Part shown: one piece after another, positions 1 to 11,144 of the stretch | Position numbering within the stretch: the stretch's first letter is position 1 | How the letters are laid out: the number at the start of each line of letters is the position of its first letter | Assembly (NCBI RefSeq): GCF_019175385.1 | Contig: NC_083337.1 | Location: 164,995,713 to 165,059,712 of the forward strand | Length of the DNA stretch: 64,000 bases | Origin: Lycium barbarum | Lineage: Eukaryota; Streptophyta; Magnoliopsida; Solanales; Solanaceae | Direction: 5' to 3' | Program-made: the position numbers and the translations under genes | The notes under the pieces: generated by a model | Seen by the model: only the letters and a program-made list of their open reading frames with translations | Told to the model about the DNA's origin: nothing | The model's database searches: none

Positions 1-1047
1 AGTGCAATGCGGCCGCGAGCATACGCAGGGGTACTTAAAAATAAATAAAACAATGTATTCGAAGGCAATAGAAAATATTTGTGCGTTGATATATATTTGA
101 AAAAGATAATTTTCAAGATTAGCTCATTGTGATTGCCGAAAATTATTGACATTTAAAGGCATAATTGATAGAAGAACTCTCAAACCGTTCGACGCGCCAT
201 CCTTACAAGGCTGTACATGTTTTAGCTTCTGCAACTTGGAAACCTGCATCCAAAGAAAATTTTGTAAGTTTGGGGAGGGGGTTGATTCGCGTTGACTTGG
301 AGGATCCGGCTCTTAGCGCTTCATGCCTCCAACTTCGTCTGAACTTGTAACCTCCGCTCATTTTAAGTCTTGGCCAACTGGTAAACAGTCTGATTACAAT
401 CACATTATTTCAAAGTAAAATAGACATAGTAAAATATGTGTATAGTGATAAATGGTTTCTGCCGAACTCGGAACTGTGACACATCGTGAAACAAAGCGAG
501 TGCCCCTTTTCGGAAGTCTTCCTCTGCCCGATGATTCTGTTGAACCAATATTCTTCCAAGTCTCTCGATGTCATCTTGCGGCGACGCTCTTTAAAAAATT
601 GTCCCAGTTTCTGGCACAAGGGATATTGAGCCTCTAAAATGGCGAGACCGAGCCTATATAGGCTGCCTACGTATCCCCCATGGGAATCAGGTCGAAACGT
701 AGTTCATAATCACAATAGAAATGATATTGAAGGATTAAAATGATGTGACCGAGGCCTATGCGGGCCACCTACGTATCCCCCATGGGAATCAGGTCAAGCG
801 TAGTTCATAATTACAAGCAGAAATAAAATTGAGGGAATAAAATGATGTGACCGAGGCCTATGCGAGGCCGCCTACGTATCCCCCATGGGAATCAGGCCAA
901 ACGTAGTTCATAATTACAAGCAAAAAGATGGAAATCTTATCTTAAAATCCAACCCGGTGTAGGTTTGTTACGCATCCCGCCACGGGAGAGTAGTGCCATT
1001 ACATGGAAAGTATTGCGGAATATTACATACAAATAAATAGAAAACTC
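1..1047 (-). other. 3' non-coding region of the Ogre-like element
   Basis: This is the stretch downstream of the integrase stop on the minus strand. It holds a tandem repeat (636-940) and a diverged further copy near 940-1010 (the motif around 'acgcatcccgccacgggag' resembles the repeat core 'acgtatcccccatgggaat'). Short open frames at 165-350, 410-637 and 203-403 look like chance, with no recognisable domain. The 3' LTR is not reached before position 1. Confidence 0.7.
636..940 (-). repeat. ~101-bp tandem repeat, three copies
   Basis: Copies begin at 636, 737 and 839 (spacings 101 and 102). Each contains 'ctacgtatcccccatggga' followed by 'aatcaggtc' or 'aatcaggcc' and 'gtagttcataa'. Tandem repeats in the 3' untranslated region are common in Tat-lineage elements. 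The two later copies are closer to each other than to the first, which lacks the 'atgtgaccgagg' version. Confidence 0.85.
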
Positions 1048-2501
1048 CTAAACATAATATCTCTTGACGACATCTGTGTTGATAGCTTTCGGCCAAATTT
1101 CACCATCCATTTCTGCTAAGACTAACACTCCTCCAGTCAATACTCGATGGACCATATAAGGTCCTTGCCAGTTAGGTGAAAATTTTCCTTTAGCTTCATC
1201 TTGACATGGAAATATGCGTTTCAGTACCAATTGCCCCGTTTTGAATTGCCTCGGTCTTACTTTCTTGTTGAAAGCTTTGGCCATTCTGTTCTGATAGAGC
1301 TGCCCATGACAAACTGCATTCAATCTCTTTTCGTCAATGAGCATCAATTGTTCATATCGGTTCTGTACCCATTTAGCGTCACTTAACTCAGCTTCTTGGA
1401 TGATTCTCAGAGATGGGATTTCTACCTCAGCAGGTAACACCGCCTCTGTCCCATAGACCAAAAGATAAGGTGTTGCCCCCGTTGAAGTCCTCACAGTAGT
1501 ACGATATCCGAGAAGAGCTAACGACAGTTTTTCGTGCCAATGCCTGTAATTATCGATCATCTTTCTCAGTATTCTCTTGATGTTTTTGTTGGCTGCTTCA
1601 ACTGCTCCATTCATCTGAGGGCGATAAGGAGTGGAATTGCGATGGGTAATCTTAAATGTCTCGCAAATCTCCCGCATTAGATCACTGTTAAGATTAGCTC
1701 CATTATCCGTTATAATTGATTCTGGGACTCCGAATCGGCAAATAATGTTGCTCCGAACAAAATCCGCTACCACTTTCTTCGTTACCGACTTGTGCGAAGA
1801 TGCTTCCACCCACTTTGTGAAATAATCAATGGCTACCAAAATGAACCTGTGTCCATTCGAGGCGGCTGGCTCGATGGGACCAATGACATCCATACCCCAA
1901 GCTGCGAAAGGCCACGGAGAGCTCGTCACATTCAATTCATTTGGCAGAACTCGAATAAAATCACCATGAATCTGACATCGGTGACATTTCTGCACAAAAC
2001 GGATACAATCTGATTCCATAGTCATCCAGAAATAGCCTGCGCGAAGGATTTTCTTGGCCAGTGTAAAGCCATTCATATGAGGCCCACACGTACCGCCGTG
2101 CACTTCTTCAATCAAACGGGCTGCATCTTTAGCATCAACACATCTTAATAGCCCTAAATCCGGAGTCCTCCTATACAGGATTTCTCCACTTAGGAAGAAA
2201 TGGTTTGCTAATCTCCGAAGTGTTTTCTTCTGAACACTGGTTATGCCTTCCGGATAGTCTTCTGTCTTAAGATATTTCTTAATGTCGTGGTACCAAGGTT
2301 CTCAATCAGGTTCCTCATCCACATAGAAACAATAAGCATGTTGATCGTGCACATTTACCTTGATAGGATCTATGCGATTCTTGTCTGGGTGCTGAATCAT
2401 AGAAGACAAAGTGGCCAAAGCATCAGCGAATTCATTCTGTGTCCTCGGAACGTGTTTGAAATCCACCTTGATGAATCTCTTGCATAAATCTTTCACGCAA
2501 T
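1048..2501 (-). pseudogene. 3' part of pol: RNase H tail plus integrase
   Basis: The first ~200 nt (2501-2305) encode the end of the archaeal-type RNase H (motif NEFADALATL, carrying the last catalytic Asp). An in-frame TGA at 2302-2304 sits where a Trp codon is expected, before the tract reading EPWYHDIKKYL. From 2301 to 1048 the frame is open and encodes integrase: an HHCC zinc region (EEVHGGTCGPH ... CHRC) and the DDE core, with Asp in GMDVIGP, Asp in ITDNGAN and Glu in GAVEAANKN, then the C-terminal domain. The integrase strand-transfers the cDNA into host DNA. The frame joins exactly to the RT/RNase H part at 7149 if the insertion 2507-7148 and one GCAAG copy are removed. Integrase itself looks undamaged, but the TGA prevents full translation. 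Confidence 0.92.
2302..2304 (-). other. In-frame TGA in pol between RNase H and integrase
   Basis: The frame reads DEEPD, stop, EPWYHD. Related elements normally have an aromatic or acidic residue here, and TGG to TGA (one G-to-A change) is the simplest origin. The downstream frame stays open for more than 400 codons, so this is point decay and not the natural end of the ORF. Confidence 0.8.
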
Positions 2502-5500
2502 GCAAGTGTTGACACCCAATTTTGTCCCTCTCCTATTTAATTTACCCGGGTTTCTAAATTTACTGACAAGCTAAATACTTTATTTTCACAACTATTATTT
2601 TCGCTACTTTTATTTTTTAACATTATAAGTATTACTCTATCACAAATTTTAAACGGTTAGTCATCGTTTCGTTTTTTTCGGGTTTGGACTCGTTAAATTT
2701 ATTACAAGACCACATTTTGCAAAATCTTTATTCTTCTACATATTAATTATTTATTGTCTTTACATAATATATATTATACCAGTTATTAAATTAGAATCCC
2801 AAAATATTTAAATAGCGGAGGAACGGTCAACAATTTTCAGCCAATTAATGGCTTAAAATACAAATACAATATTATTTTCCTACCCAAATAAACAACCCAC
2901 ATTTTAATACCCAACCCACATTTATATCAGCCCATATTTAAATTAATAGGCCGGCCCAAACGGACCAGCCCATTCACTCGACCCGGTCCAACCCACCTTT
3001 CTTCTAAACCACAAAAACCTAATTCCCTTCCCCCTTCTTTTTCCTTTTCTTCTTTCCGCCTTCTCCTTTCTCTTTCCCTTTCCCTTTCTCCTTCTTTTCC
3101 CTCTCCTTCTTTCCGCCTCCCACTCTCCTCTCCCATCTCACTCCGCTCCCTTCCACTCGCCGCCTCACCCTACACTACGCTCCCCTACCCCACTCCTCTC
3201 TCTACCCTACACACGCTCCCCTACCCCACAGCCGACACACGCTCCTCTCCAACACCGCCGCCTACCCTACACCGCGACCCCACTCCACTCACCGTCGCTC
3301 CTCTTTCTATTCCCTTTAAAAAACCCTAATCACAATTAAGAGGAGGGGGGACTGGAGACCGAAAAAAAAAAGGGAGATAAAAAAGATCTGGAATCTACAA
3401 AATTTCCTTACAAAAACACAAGTTTTATCGCCTCAAATTTTCCCCAGAAAAATCAGTCTTCATCAATTTTTTTTAGAATATTTCGTGAAATTCAACTGCA
3501 ATAGGGATTGAACACTGATTTGAGGATGATTGGATATACATGAATATTTCGTTACAAATTCCTTGCTTTTAATCTGGTCTTAAACCCTTCAAATCGAAAA
3601 AATACTTTTGTTAAAATCCGAGATTTGTGACGAGAGGTTAAGGTCTCACCATTCGATTAATTTCCCTCGCTGTTCGACAAAGAACTTTAACCACAACAGA
3701 ATCATCTTAATTTCGAGTCGAGTTTTGAATCGGCTCATACGAGAGAGTATATTCGAGGCCTCGACGCCCCAGTTCATTGCGCACAAAACAGGTAAACTTC
3801 GATACATTTATTACTTCGAGTATTTAGTTTCTGCTTTAGTTAAATTTTTAGCTGGTTCTGCTATTCTTATGTTATGTAGTTTCTTTGTCGTCATTTTTTT
3901 TTTTTTTGATGTTTGGGAGCTGTTAGGATAGGATATTAATCATCAGTCGAATTTGAAAGATGTCTATTGTGGTTTGAGAATGAATTTACAAGACATAAGA
4001 CATATTTGAAACTGCATATAAATAGGATATACAGTGGGTTATCAAGATAAGAAAAGGTATGCATTCGATATACATATGATATACACACCACTGTGTGCAT
4101 CTTAGGTATATCACATATACGATTGGAATAGGCCAGCACTGTCTCTCTGTTACTCTATTTTCAAATAAAATGCCCTGTGACGAACGTAAACTGCTTAGAT
4201 TTTAATATGATAAAATGATCATACAACGTATCGATATCGGTTGTTGAATGTTGTTTGGTCCTGTTCTGTTTCATCATTTGCCAGTTTTGTTGTTAGCGTA
4301 CTTGTTCAGTTCGGCTGTTAGTTAGGCTAAGGGATTAGTTTGTTCCTACTTTATATTTTAGAAAAATGGGACTTATATGCAAATGTATGATTCTGTTCAG
4401 TTGCGTAAGAGATGTAAATTCGGATGATATCGTGTTTGTTTCCCTGCTGGTTTCGTTATCCGCTTAAACTGTGATGAAATACAAAGGTGTAAAGGTGGCA
4501 GGTCATATAAATAGATGTCATGAACTTGGGTATTTGTTTCCAACAAAATTTCTCAAGCTAAAAAAAAACTGGTGTTGTACGCCTCTGAATGAAAAATAAA
4601 ACACTAAAGATTCTCCTTACTTAGCCTTACAGTTTAAAATTATGTGATAAGCTATCTGTCCCTCTCAAAAATTATTTTTGCATCCTGTTTAAAGTAGTAA
4701 ATGAATGCGTGAATCCTTGTATATACGAAGTATATCAACAGTACAGTTTTGGCTTTACGCATGAAGAGGTTATCCGACGTTATTCTGGCTCTTAAATGAA
4801 CCGAAGGACTGCTGCGTCCGTTGAAATCTTTTTACTGTTTGTTCGGGAGTTAATAATACACTAACTATGGGCAGTCCCTGACTAAATTAAAATCACTAAG
4901 TTGTTAATGGATTGCCTACTTGGTAAATGTTTTGTGAATTATTGTCCCCTGCCCCTATTGAACTGCTGTAGTTTCAGTTAACTTCGACCAGTTCCACCTC
5001 TGTTTGGATTCTGCATTGATCTCCATGCTAATTTATATGATCAGTGAGTCTCAATACTTATTTGCTGGGCTGTTTGAATTAGAACAGACTAGAGTATTGA
5101 AATAGCTTATTAGGAAAAACAAAATTGTCGCTTGTGCATTAATTCGGTACAGCTGTTGGTATAACATAGTTCCAATTTTGAGCAGCTCGTTAAATGATTG
5201 ATATAAGTCTGAATGCTGAAAGTGTCAATGTAAGCTTAAGTGTTGATGAGAAATGGTTATTTGCACCATGGTCCCCCTCGTTCCCTTTCCTCTTGAGGTG
5301 TTTATGTCATCTATACTTGATACATGAGAATGAATTTGAACTTTGACATAATATTTTCCTGTATTCCAGTTTACTTTGATCACTTACAAGACCATGCTAA
5401 TGTGTAAGTGTTGAACATATGTATGGTATCCTTCTGTTTTTTTTTTGAAATGGGATGTTCCCTGTGCAAATCTGTCTCCTTCTAAACCTCTGAACTAAAC

Positions 5501-7153
5501 ATAGGCTAAACTAAAAGGGTGCTACAAACAATGGATCTATCTTCTTGGTTCCATATTTTTAATGACCCATTCTTCCTGTTAATTCACAAGTGCATAATGT
5601 TAACACAGCATAGACATTCAATTCGAGTTTCCTCCTTTTGCTTAACCAATGACTCTAAAGGGATAAAGGATGAGGGTAGCCATACATTGTATGATGTTTG
5701 TGTGATTTGGGAAATAGTTTGCTTAGCTATGCTTCAAAATCATCCACTAGATGTCGGTTTGCGTTAAATGGGGATGTCTTCGTCATGCTATAATCAACCT
5801 TTATTCTCTGTGTGTTTGCATTGATGAGATAGACACTTGGTAATTAACCTTTCTTACATTTGGATTGCGAAGTTGAATGCATATTTTCAAAAAAATCTCC
5901 TGCTACTTGGTTGAGTTTAAGGGATGAAACATAAGAGCATGTTTTAGTCATTTGTATTCTACTCAGAAATTTAGGCGTCATTTCTTTGCTGCAAAATTTG
6001 TGACTATGTAATCTCTGCTTTTCTTATTCGAAGTTAAAGTCACAATTCCTTATGGTTAACCTTTATTCTCTTTGCTTTCTTTGCATGAATACCGGAGCCG
6101 AAGAGTCCCACTTTGAGACTCAACGACACCGCTACCACATGGAATCCACAACAATATATTAAATTCGCTGGGCCGAAACCCATCAGCCCATCCGCAACAA
6201 TTTGCTAAACAATTTCGTTGGGCCGAAGTCCAACAGCAAACAGATCACAACAGCCCAAGAAAGCGGGCTGAGCCCAAGTTACCCATTTAGCTACTTTTAT
6301 GTTTGTATGCATTTTATGTGTATTATGTGACTAACATTTAGTGTTCGTTTGTTAGTTTAGGTAGACCTTAGTAACATTAAAGGTTTTAGTTTAGTAATGG
6401 GTTTAATTTCACAAATTATATTCACTTCTATTTTTAAAAGAAAACTATTTATAAGTACCTATAACGTCTATTTGAGTAATTGATTTTCAAAATAGCATGA
6501 TTACATCTTTTGGCTAAGGGAATAATAATTTATGCTTACTATTTCAGAAATTTAAACATCATAACTCTTATACTAACGTTAGCTTATTCTAAGAAATAAA
6601 AGGGCAAACTAACTCAACGAATGACTCTTTTCACTTTAGTTTCCTTCCAACATTTAAAATTACACATTTGTCTAGAACAACCTTTAAAACTTTTATTAAA
6701 ATAACTCTTTCGAATTTAGTCATTTCCTCCAAATATAAACATTACATGTCTATTTTTTTTAAAAACTAAACTTTTTATGCAACTATTATTTTCTATAAGT
6801 TTTACTTTAAATAACTTTAGGAATATTTATAAGAGATTTTCTTAAACATTTAAACATTACATTTACACTTAGCCTAACTAAATTTAAGTCCGGTCGGTTA
6901 ACCATTGTTAATGGGTCTTAAAGGGTGCCTAATACCTTCCCTTTAGACTAATTGAACCCTTACCTAGAATCTTAAGTTTCGCAGACCTTGAACAGAGTTA
7001 ACTTTAAACATAACTTTAATAAACTTTAGGTGTCCTAATTCACCATAAAATAATTAGGTGGCGACTCCTTAAAACACATAACAAAAAATAGGAATCTCCA
7101 ATATGTCGTACTCCTGCTTTAACTCCCGGGTTAAAATGGGATGTGACAGCAAG
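2502..7153 (+). mobile_element. Nested solo LTR of the same Ogre family (2507-7148) with 5-bp TSD
   Basis: The sequence starts TGTTGACACCCAATTTTG and ends TTAAAATGGGATGTGACA, giving TG...CA termini. It is flanked by the perfect 5-bp duplication GCAAG (2502-2506 and 7149-7153). The start matches the outer end of the host element's 5' LTR (20553 reading leftward). The last ~120 bp, including the tract GGTGGCGACTCCTTAAAA, match the inner end of that LTR (15428-15550, reverse complement). It is therefore a 4642-bp LTR in the plus orientation, opposite to its host. No internal region or second LTR is present, so it is a solo LTR left by intra-element recombination. It contains a C/T-rich block (about 2990-3330). 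Open frames inside (2927, 3608, 3936, 5519) are not recognisable genes. Confidence 0.93.
2990..3330 (+). repeat. Pyrimidine-rich tract inside the solo LTR
   Basis: About 340 bp of almost uninterrupted C/T (runs of ctcctttct and accccact types), followed by 'ccctttaaaaaaccctaatc'. The corresponding part of the 5' LTR of the host element is the G-rich stretch 18930-19260 read on the other strand. Its position just before an A/T-rich TATA-like tract suggests it lies near the LTR promoter; that role is inference. Confidence 0.6.
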
Positions 7154-9145
7154 TATGGAAGTATCTTCACATTCTTAGTGGTCCATTCACCTCGCACTTG
7201 ATGAACCAGTAAGTCTGAATTGCCTATAACCAAAAGCTCCTGTATATTCATATCGATGGTCATTCTGAGTCCAAGAATACAAGCCTCATATTCCGCCATA
7301 TTGTTGGTGCACGGAAACATGAGCTTTGCTGAAATGGGATAATGCTGGCCTGACTCTGAAATCAAAACTGCTCCAACGCCGACCCCTTTAGAATTTGCTG
7401 CCCCGTCGAAAAACAGTCTCCTCCCTGGGTACTCTTCTGCGATATATTCCCCGATAAACAACACTTCTTCATCCGGGAAATAGGTTTTAAGGGGTATATA
7501 CTCTTCGTCCACAGGATTTTCTGCAAGATGATCGGCTATCGCCTGCCCTTTGATAGCCTTTTGAGTAACATACACAATGTCAAACTCGCTCAGCAACATT
7601 TGCCACTTAGCTAGCTTCCCCGTAGGCATAGGCTTCTGGAAGATGTACTTGAGCGGGTCCATCCTTGAGATGAGGTAAGTAGTATATGCTGACAAATAAT
7701 GTCTCAGCTTTTGTGCAACCCAAGTCAGAGCGCAACAAGTGCGTTCCAATAACGTATATCGTGCCTCGTAAGGCGTGAACTTTTTGCTCAAGTAATATAT
7801 CGCTCGCTCCTTCTTTCCTGTTTCGTCATGTTGTCCTAATACACATCCAAAAGCGTTCTCCGATACGGACAAATACAATAACAAAGGTCTCCCAGCTTCT
7901 GGAGGCACCAAAACAGGCGGGCTAGACAAATATTCTTTGATTTTGTCAAAGGCTCTTTGGCAATCTTCAGTCCATTTGGTAGGAGCGTCCTTCCTCAATA
8001 ACTTAATTATTGGTTCGCATATCACCGTTGATTGCGCTATAAATCGACTGATGTAGTTGAGACGCCTGAGGAAACTCATCACATCTTTCCGACTCTTTGG
8101 GGCAAGCAACTCCTGAATGGCCTTTATCTTCGAGGGGTCTAACTCTATGCCTCTTCTGCTCACAATAAAACCCAACAACTTCCCTGCAGGAACACCGAAT
8201 GCACATTTTGCGGGGTTCAATTTCAGATTGTATCGCCTCAACCTGTCGAAGAACTTTCTCAAATCCGTCAGATGGTCTGAGCTCTTTCGCGACTTGATGA
8301 TGATATCATCCACATAGACTTCAATCTTTTTATGGATCATATCATGGAAAATGGTGGTCATGGCTCTCATGTACGTGGCCCCTGCGTTTTTTAGCCCGAA
8401 AGGCATCACCCGATAATAGTACACCCCCCAAGGTGTGATGAATGCTGTTTTCTCTGCATCTTCCTCGTCCATTAGGATTTGGTGATATTCCGCGTAGCAG
8501 TCAACGAAAGATTGCAACTCATGCTTCGCACAATTATCAATGAGCATATGGATATTCGGGAGGGGAAAGTCATCTTTTGGACTGGCTTTGTTGAGATCCC
8601 GATAATCCACGCATACTCCAACTTTGCCATCCTTCTTTGGCACGGGAACGATATTGGCTAGCCAAGTGGGGTACATCGTAGTTCGAATGACCTTCGCATC
8701 AAATTGTTTGGAGATCTCTTCCTTGATTTTTAAGCTCAAGTCTGATTTAATGTTTCTTTTCTTTTGCTTTATCGGAGGACAGGATGGATCAAGAGACAAC
8801 TTATGCGAAACAATGTCAGTGCTCAATCCAGGCATATCATCGTAAGACCAAGCGAACACATCTATATATTCCTTCAGGAGTTTGATCAATTCTTCTCTCT
8901 GCGACGGGGTCAAATGGACACTGATTCTCACTTCCATCATGATTTTTAAATTACTCAAATTTATAACTTCCGTTTCATCCAAATTTGGTTTCGGCTTATT
9001 TTCAAAATACTCAAAATCCTTAGTTAATCCCTCGGGTTGCATATCTCCTTCATATTCTTCAGAATCTTGCTCGGCATTTCCTACGGGCTTGCTTGTTTCA
9101 TTATGTGTCACATTCACAGTATCGACAGATTTGTTAATTTGATTG
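7149..9145 (-). pseudogene. pol 5' part: reverse transcriptase, RNase H and archaeal-type RNase H
   Basis: The open frame runs from the probable splice acceptor (9145) through 7149, where the solo LTR cuts it. The longest predicted start within it is a GTG at 9117. Counting from there, RT spans roughly residues 110-300, with VPKKDGK, the MPFGLKNAGATY block and the catalytic YVDDIII box near 268. The Ty3-type RNase H lies at about 400-490 (LSVSENAFGCVLGQ ... YEARYTLLER). A second, archaeal-type RNase H starts near 568 (FFDGAANSKG ... MAEYEA). Two RNase H domains are typical of Tat/Ogre elements. The third catalytic motif of the second domain reads GNSD where GDS is usual, so its active-site Asp appears lost. 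RT has no internal stop. The frame resumes at 2501 after the insertion. Confidence 0.93.
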
Positions 9146-9324
9146 CTGAAAAATAAAAGAAAATTAATTAAGCAAAGACGGAAAAAATATAAATAAAAGC
9201 GTGGCTTGAAAATTACATTTGAACTTCAAAGTTTAGAGGCAAAAATAACAAAAGCATAGACACGATTCAGGCCTCAATTTCAAATCGTGTCTGTTTCATC
9301 AAATGCTGAATACAATTAGTCTAC
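9146..9324 (-). other. Probable intron between protease and RT frames
   Basis: On the minus strand the protease frame stays open (past the TAG at 9540) to a TAG at 9321. Just before that stop, a GT at 9324-9323 (context TTG|GTAGAC) can serve as donor. A pyrimidine-rich tract ending in TTTTTCAG supplies an acceptor at 9147-9146. Removing these 179 nt joins phases correctly (two nucleotides before, one after) and fuses gag-protease to RT. An intron at this site is established for Ogre elements. The donor is non-canonical beyond GT and was chosen by phase, so exact borders are inferred. Confidence 0.6.
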
Positions 9325-11126
9325 CAAGACTCCCGGAGGAACGGGGGCGGGTTACAAATCCAATTGTTCAAACGACATCCTGGCTCTGCATCCCGGATAG
9401 TTGGGTCTTCAGAATACCCATCCGAAACCATACTGCATTCAGTTTCTTCTTCGGTGATGAATAAGTGTTTAAAACTTTCCAGGAGGTTGTCTTCAAGCGT
9501 TTCCTCTGGTGCTTGGGCATCGGATGCCTTAAGAAATGACTAATTCAGGCAAGGAACAGGCTTTGGCAAGGGAATGTCACTTCTTCTTTTGAGACTAGCC
9601 GAAGCAATCTCTTCGGGGGTGGGCTCATATCCGAGATCGAAAGTATGCTTGTGCCCGGGCAGTTGAATTGGTTCCACAATTCCATTCAAGTTCGGACCAA
9701 GGCCTTGACCGGGTCGGAAGCCATTCTTCAGCATCTCCCACGCCACCATCATAAGTACTTGTGGCAATTCCATTCTCTTCGCTTGAGCAGTGCACACATT
9801 CTCCTTAATATGAAAAACCGATCCGTCTAGCCTTTCCACACTTTGAATAGGAGGAATTGAACATTCCGGGTATAAAGAATTGTTGCCTTCTCCATGGATC
9901 ACTATTTCTTGGTGATTCCACACAAACTTCAGGCTCTGATGCAAAGTGGAAGGAACCGCGCCAGCCATGTGGATCCATGGTCTCCCGATCAGCAGGTTGT
10001 AACAAGTAGATATGTCCATCACTTGGAACTTCACAATGAACTCCACAGGCCCAATCTCCAGAAACAAATCGATCTCTCCGACAACATCTCTTTGTGCTCC
10101 ATCAAATCCTTTGACACTGACTTGACTGTCACGGAGTTTCCCGACGTCTATCCTTAATGCTCGTAGAGTGGCAACATGACATATATTCACAGCAGAGCCT
10201 CCGTCGACCAATACTTTGGAGATGAACTTATCCCTGCATTTGATGGTGATGTTCAATGCTTTTTTATGCCCCAAACCTTCAGGTGGCAACTCGTCGTTAT
10301 GAAAAGAGACCCGGTGGGCCTTAAGGATTTCCCCTACCATGGCTGACAGTTTCTCACTAGAAGTCTCGGCCGGAACATAGGCTTCGTTCAGTATTTTCAC
10401 TAGAGCACTCCTATGAGCTTCAGAACTCATCAATAATGCGAATAAGGAAATCTGAGCTGGCGTTTTCTTCAATTGTTCTACAACAGAATATTCCTTCGTA
10501 GGCATTTTTCTCCAGAATTCTTCGACTTCAGCTTCTGTAACAGCCTTCTTCGAACCATTCTCCTTGCTTGACGCCCCTCGTGTTATCTCTTCGGGGGCAT
10601 AGCACCGTCCAGACCTAGTCATTCCGGTGGCAACGGTTTCCACGACCACTCTTCCTTTCCCTTTGTCTCTTTCACCAGATTGATAATCCCAGGGGACCGC
10701 TTTGGTGTTGCGAAAAGGTGTTGGGGCAACAAAAGCTGTGATCCTGGGCTTTGGAGTGAGCACTTCGAATGGGGCCCTCTTTTGAACCGTGATTATTGGA
10801 GCAACACAAGCCAACGATTCAACCTCCTCCCTTTCTTTAACTGGCACGATGGTCCCCTCCAGATTGCAATCTTCATCAATGGTGATCATGTGCACATTTG
10901 CATTGCCGTGATTCGGCAGTGGATTGTTGTTTATGTTCGGGGGAGCTTCCTTAAGCTGTATGACCCCTTCCTTGATTAATGCCTCAATTCTATCCTTGAG
11001 AGCAAAGCAGCTTCCGGTATCATGCCCTGCAATTCCCGAATGATATGCACAATGTTTAGTCCCGTCATACCATCCCGGGATGGGATCAGGAGTTCTTCCT
11101 TGAATCGGTTGGAGTATCCCTGCCAT
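9321..11126 (-). pseudogene. Retroviral-type aspartic protease region with zinc-binding gag tail
   Basis: The frame begins MAGILQPIQGRTPDPIPGWY and soon shows HCAYHSGIAGHDTGSCFALK, the zinc-binding segment conserved in Tat gag tails. The protease active site is VLVDGGSAVNIC near residue 310, followed by the conserved LLIGRPWIH. The protease matures Gag-Pol. DGG in place of DTG/DSG is usual in this lineage. A TAG at 9540-9542 ends the run after PVPCLN, but the same frame continues open for 72 more codons (SFLKASDAQAPEE ... PPFLRESW) to 9321, so that TAG is a nonsense change, probably from CAG. The frame is continuous with gag, interrupted by a TAA at 11145-11147. A G-patch-like stretch (NGFRPGQGLGPNLNG) lies near the C-terminus. 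Confidence 0.9.
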
Positions 11127-11144
11127 TTTCAGCCTCTCGTACAG

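Noticed and set aside
9..18. NotI site (gcggccgc) near the start, possible cloning vector junction
   Set aside because: One 8-bp site is not evidence of vector; the following sequence reads as Ogre 3' region.
5519..5767. 82-codon frame inside the solo LTR
   Set aside because: No domain and no conservation that I can see in the corresponding part of the other LTR.
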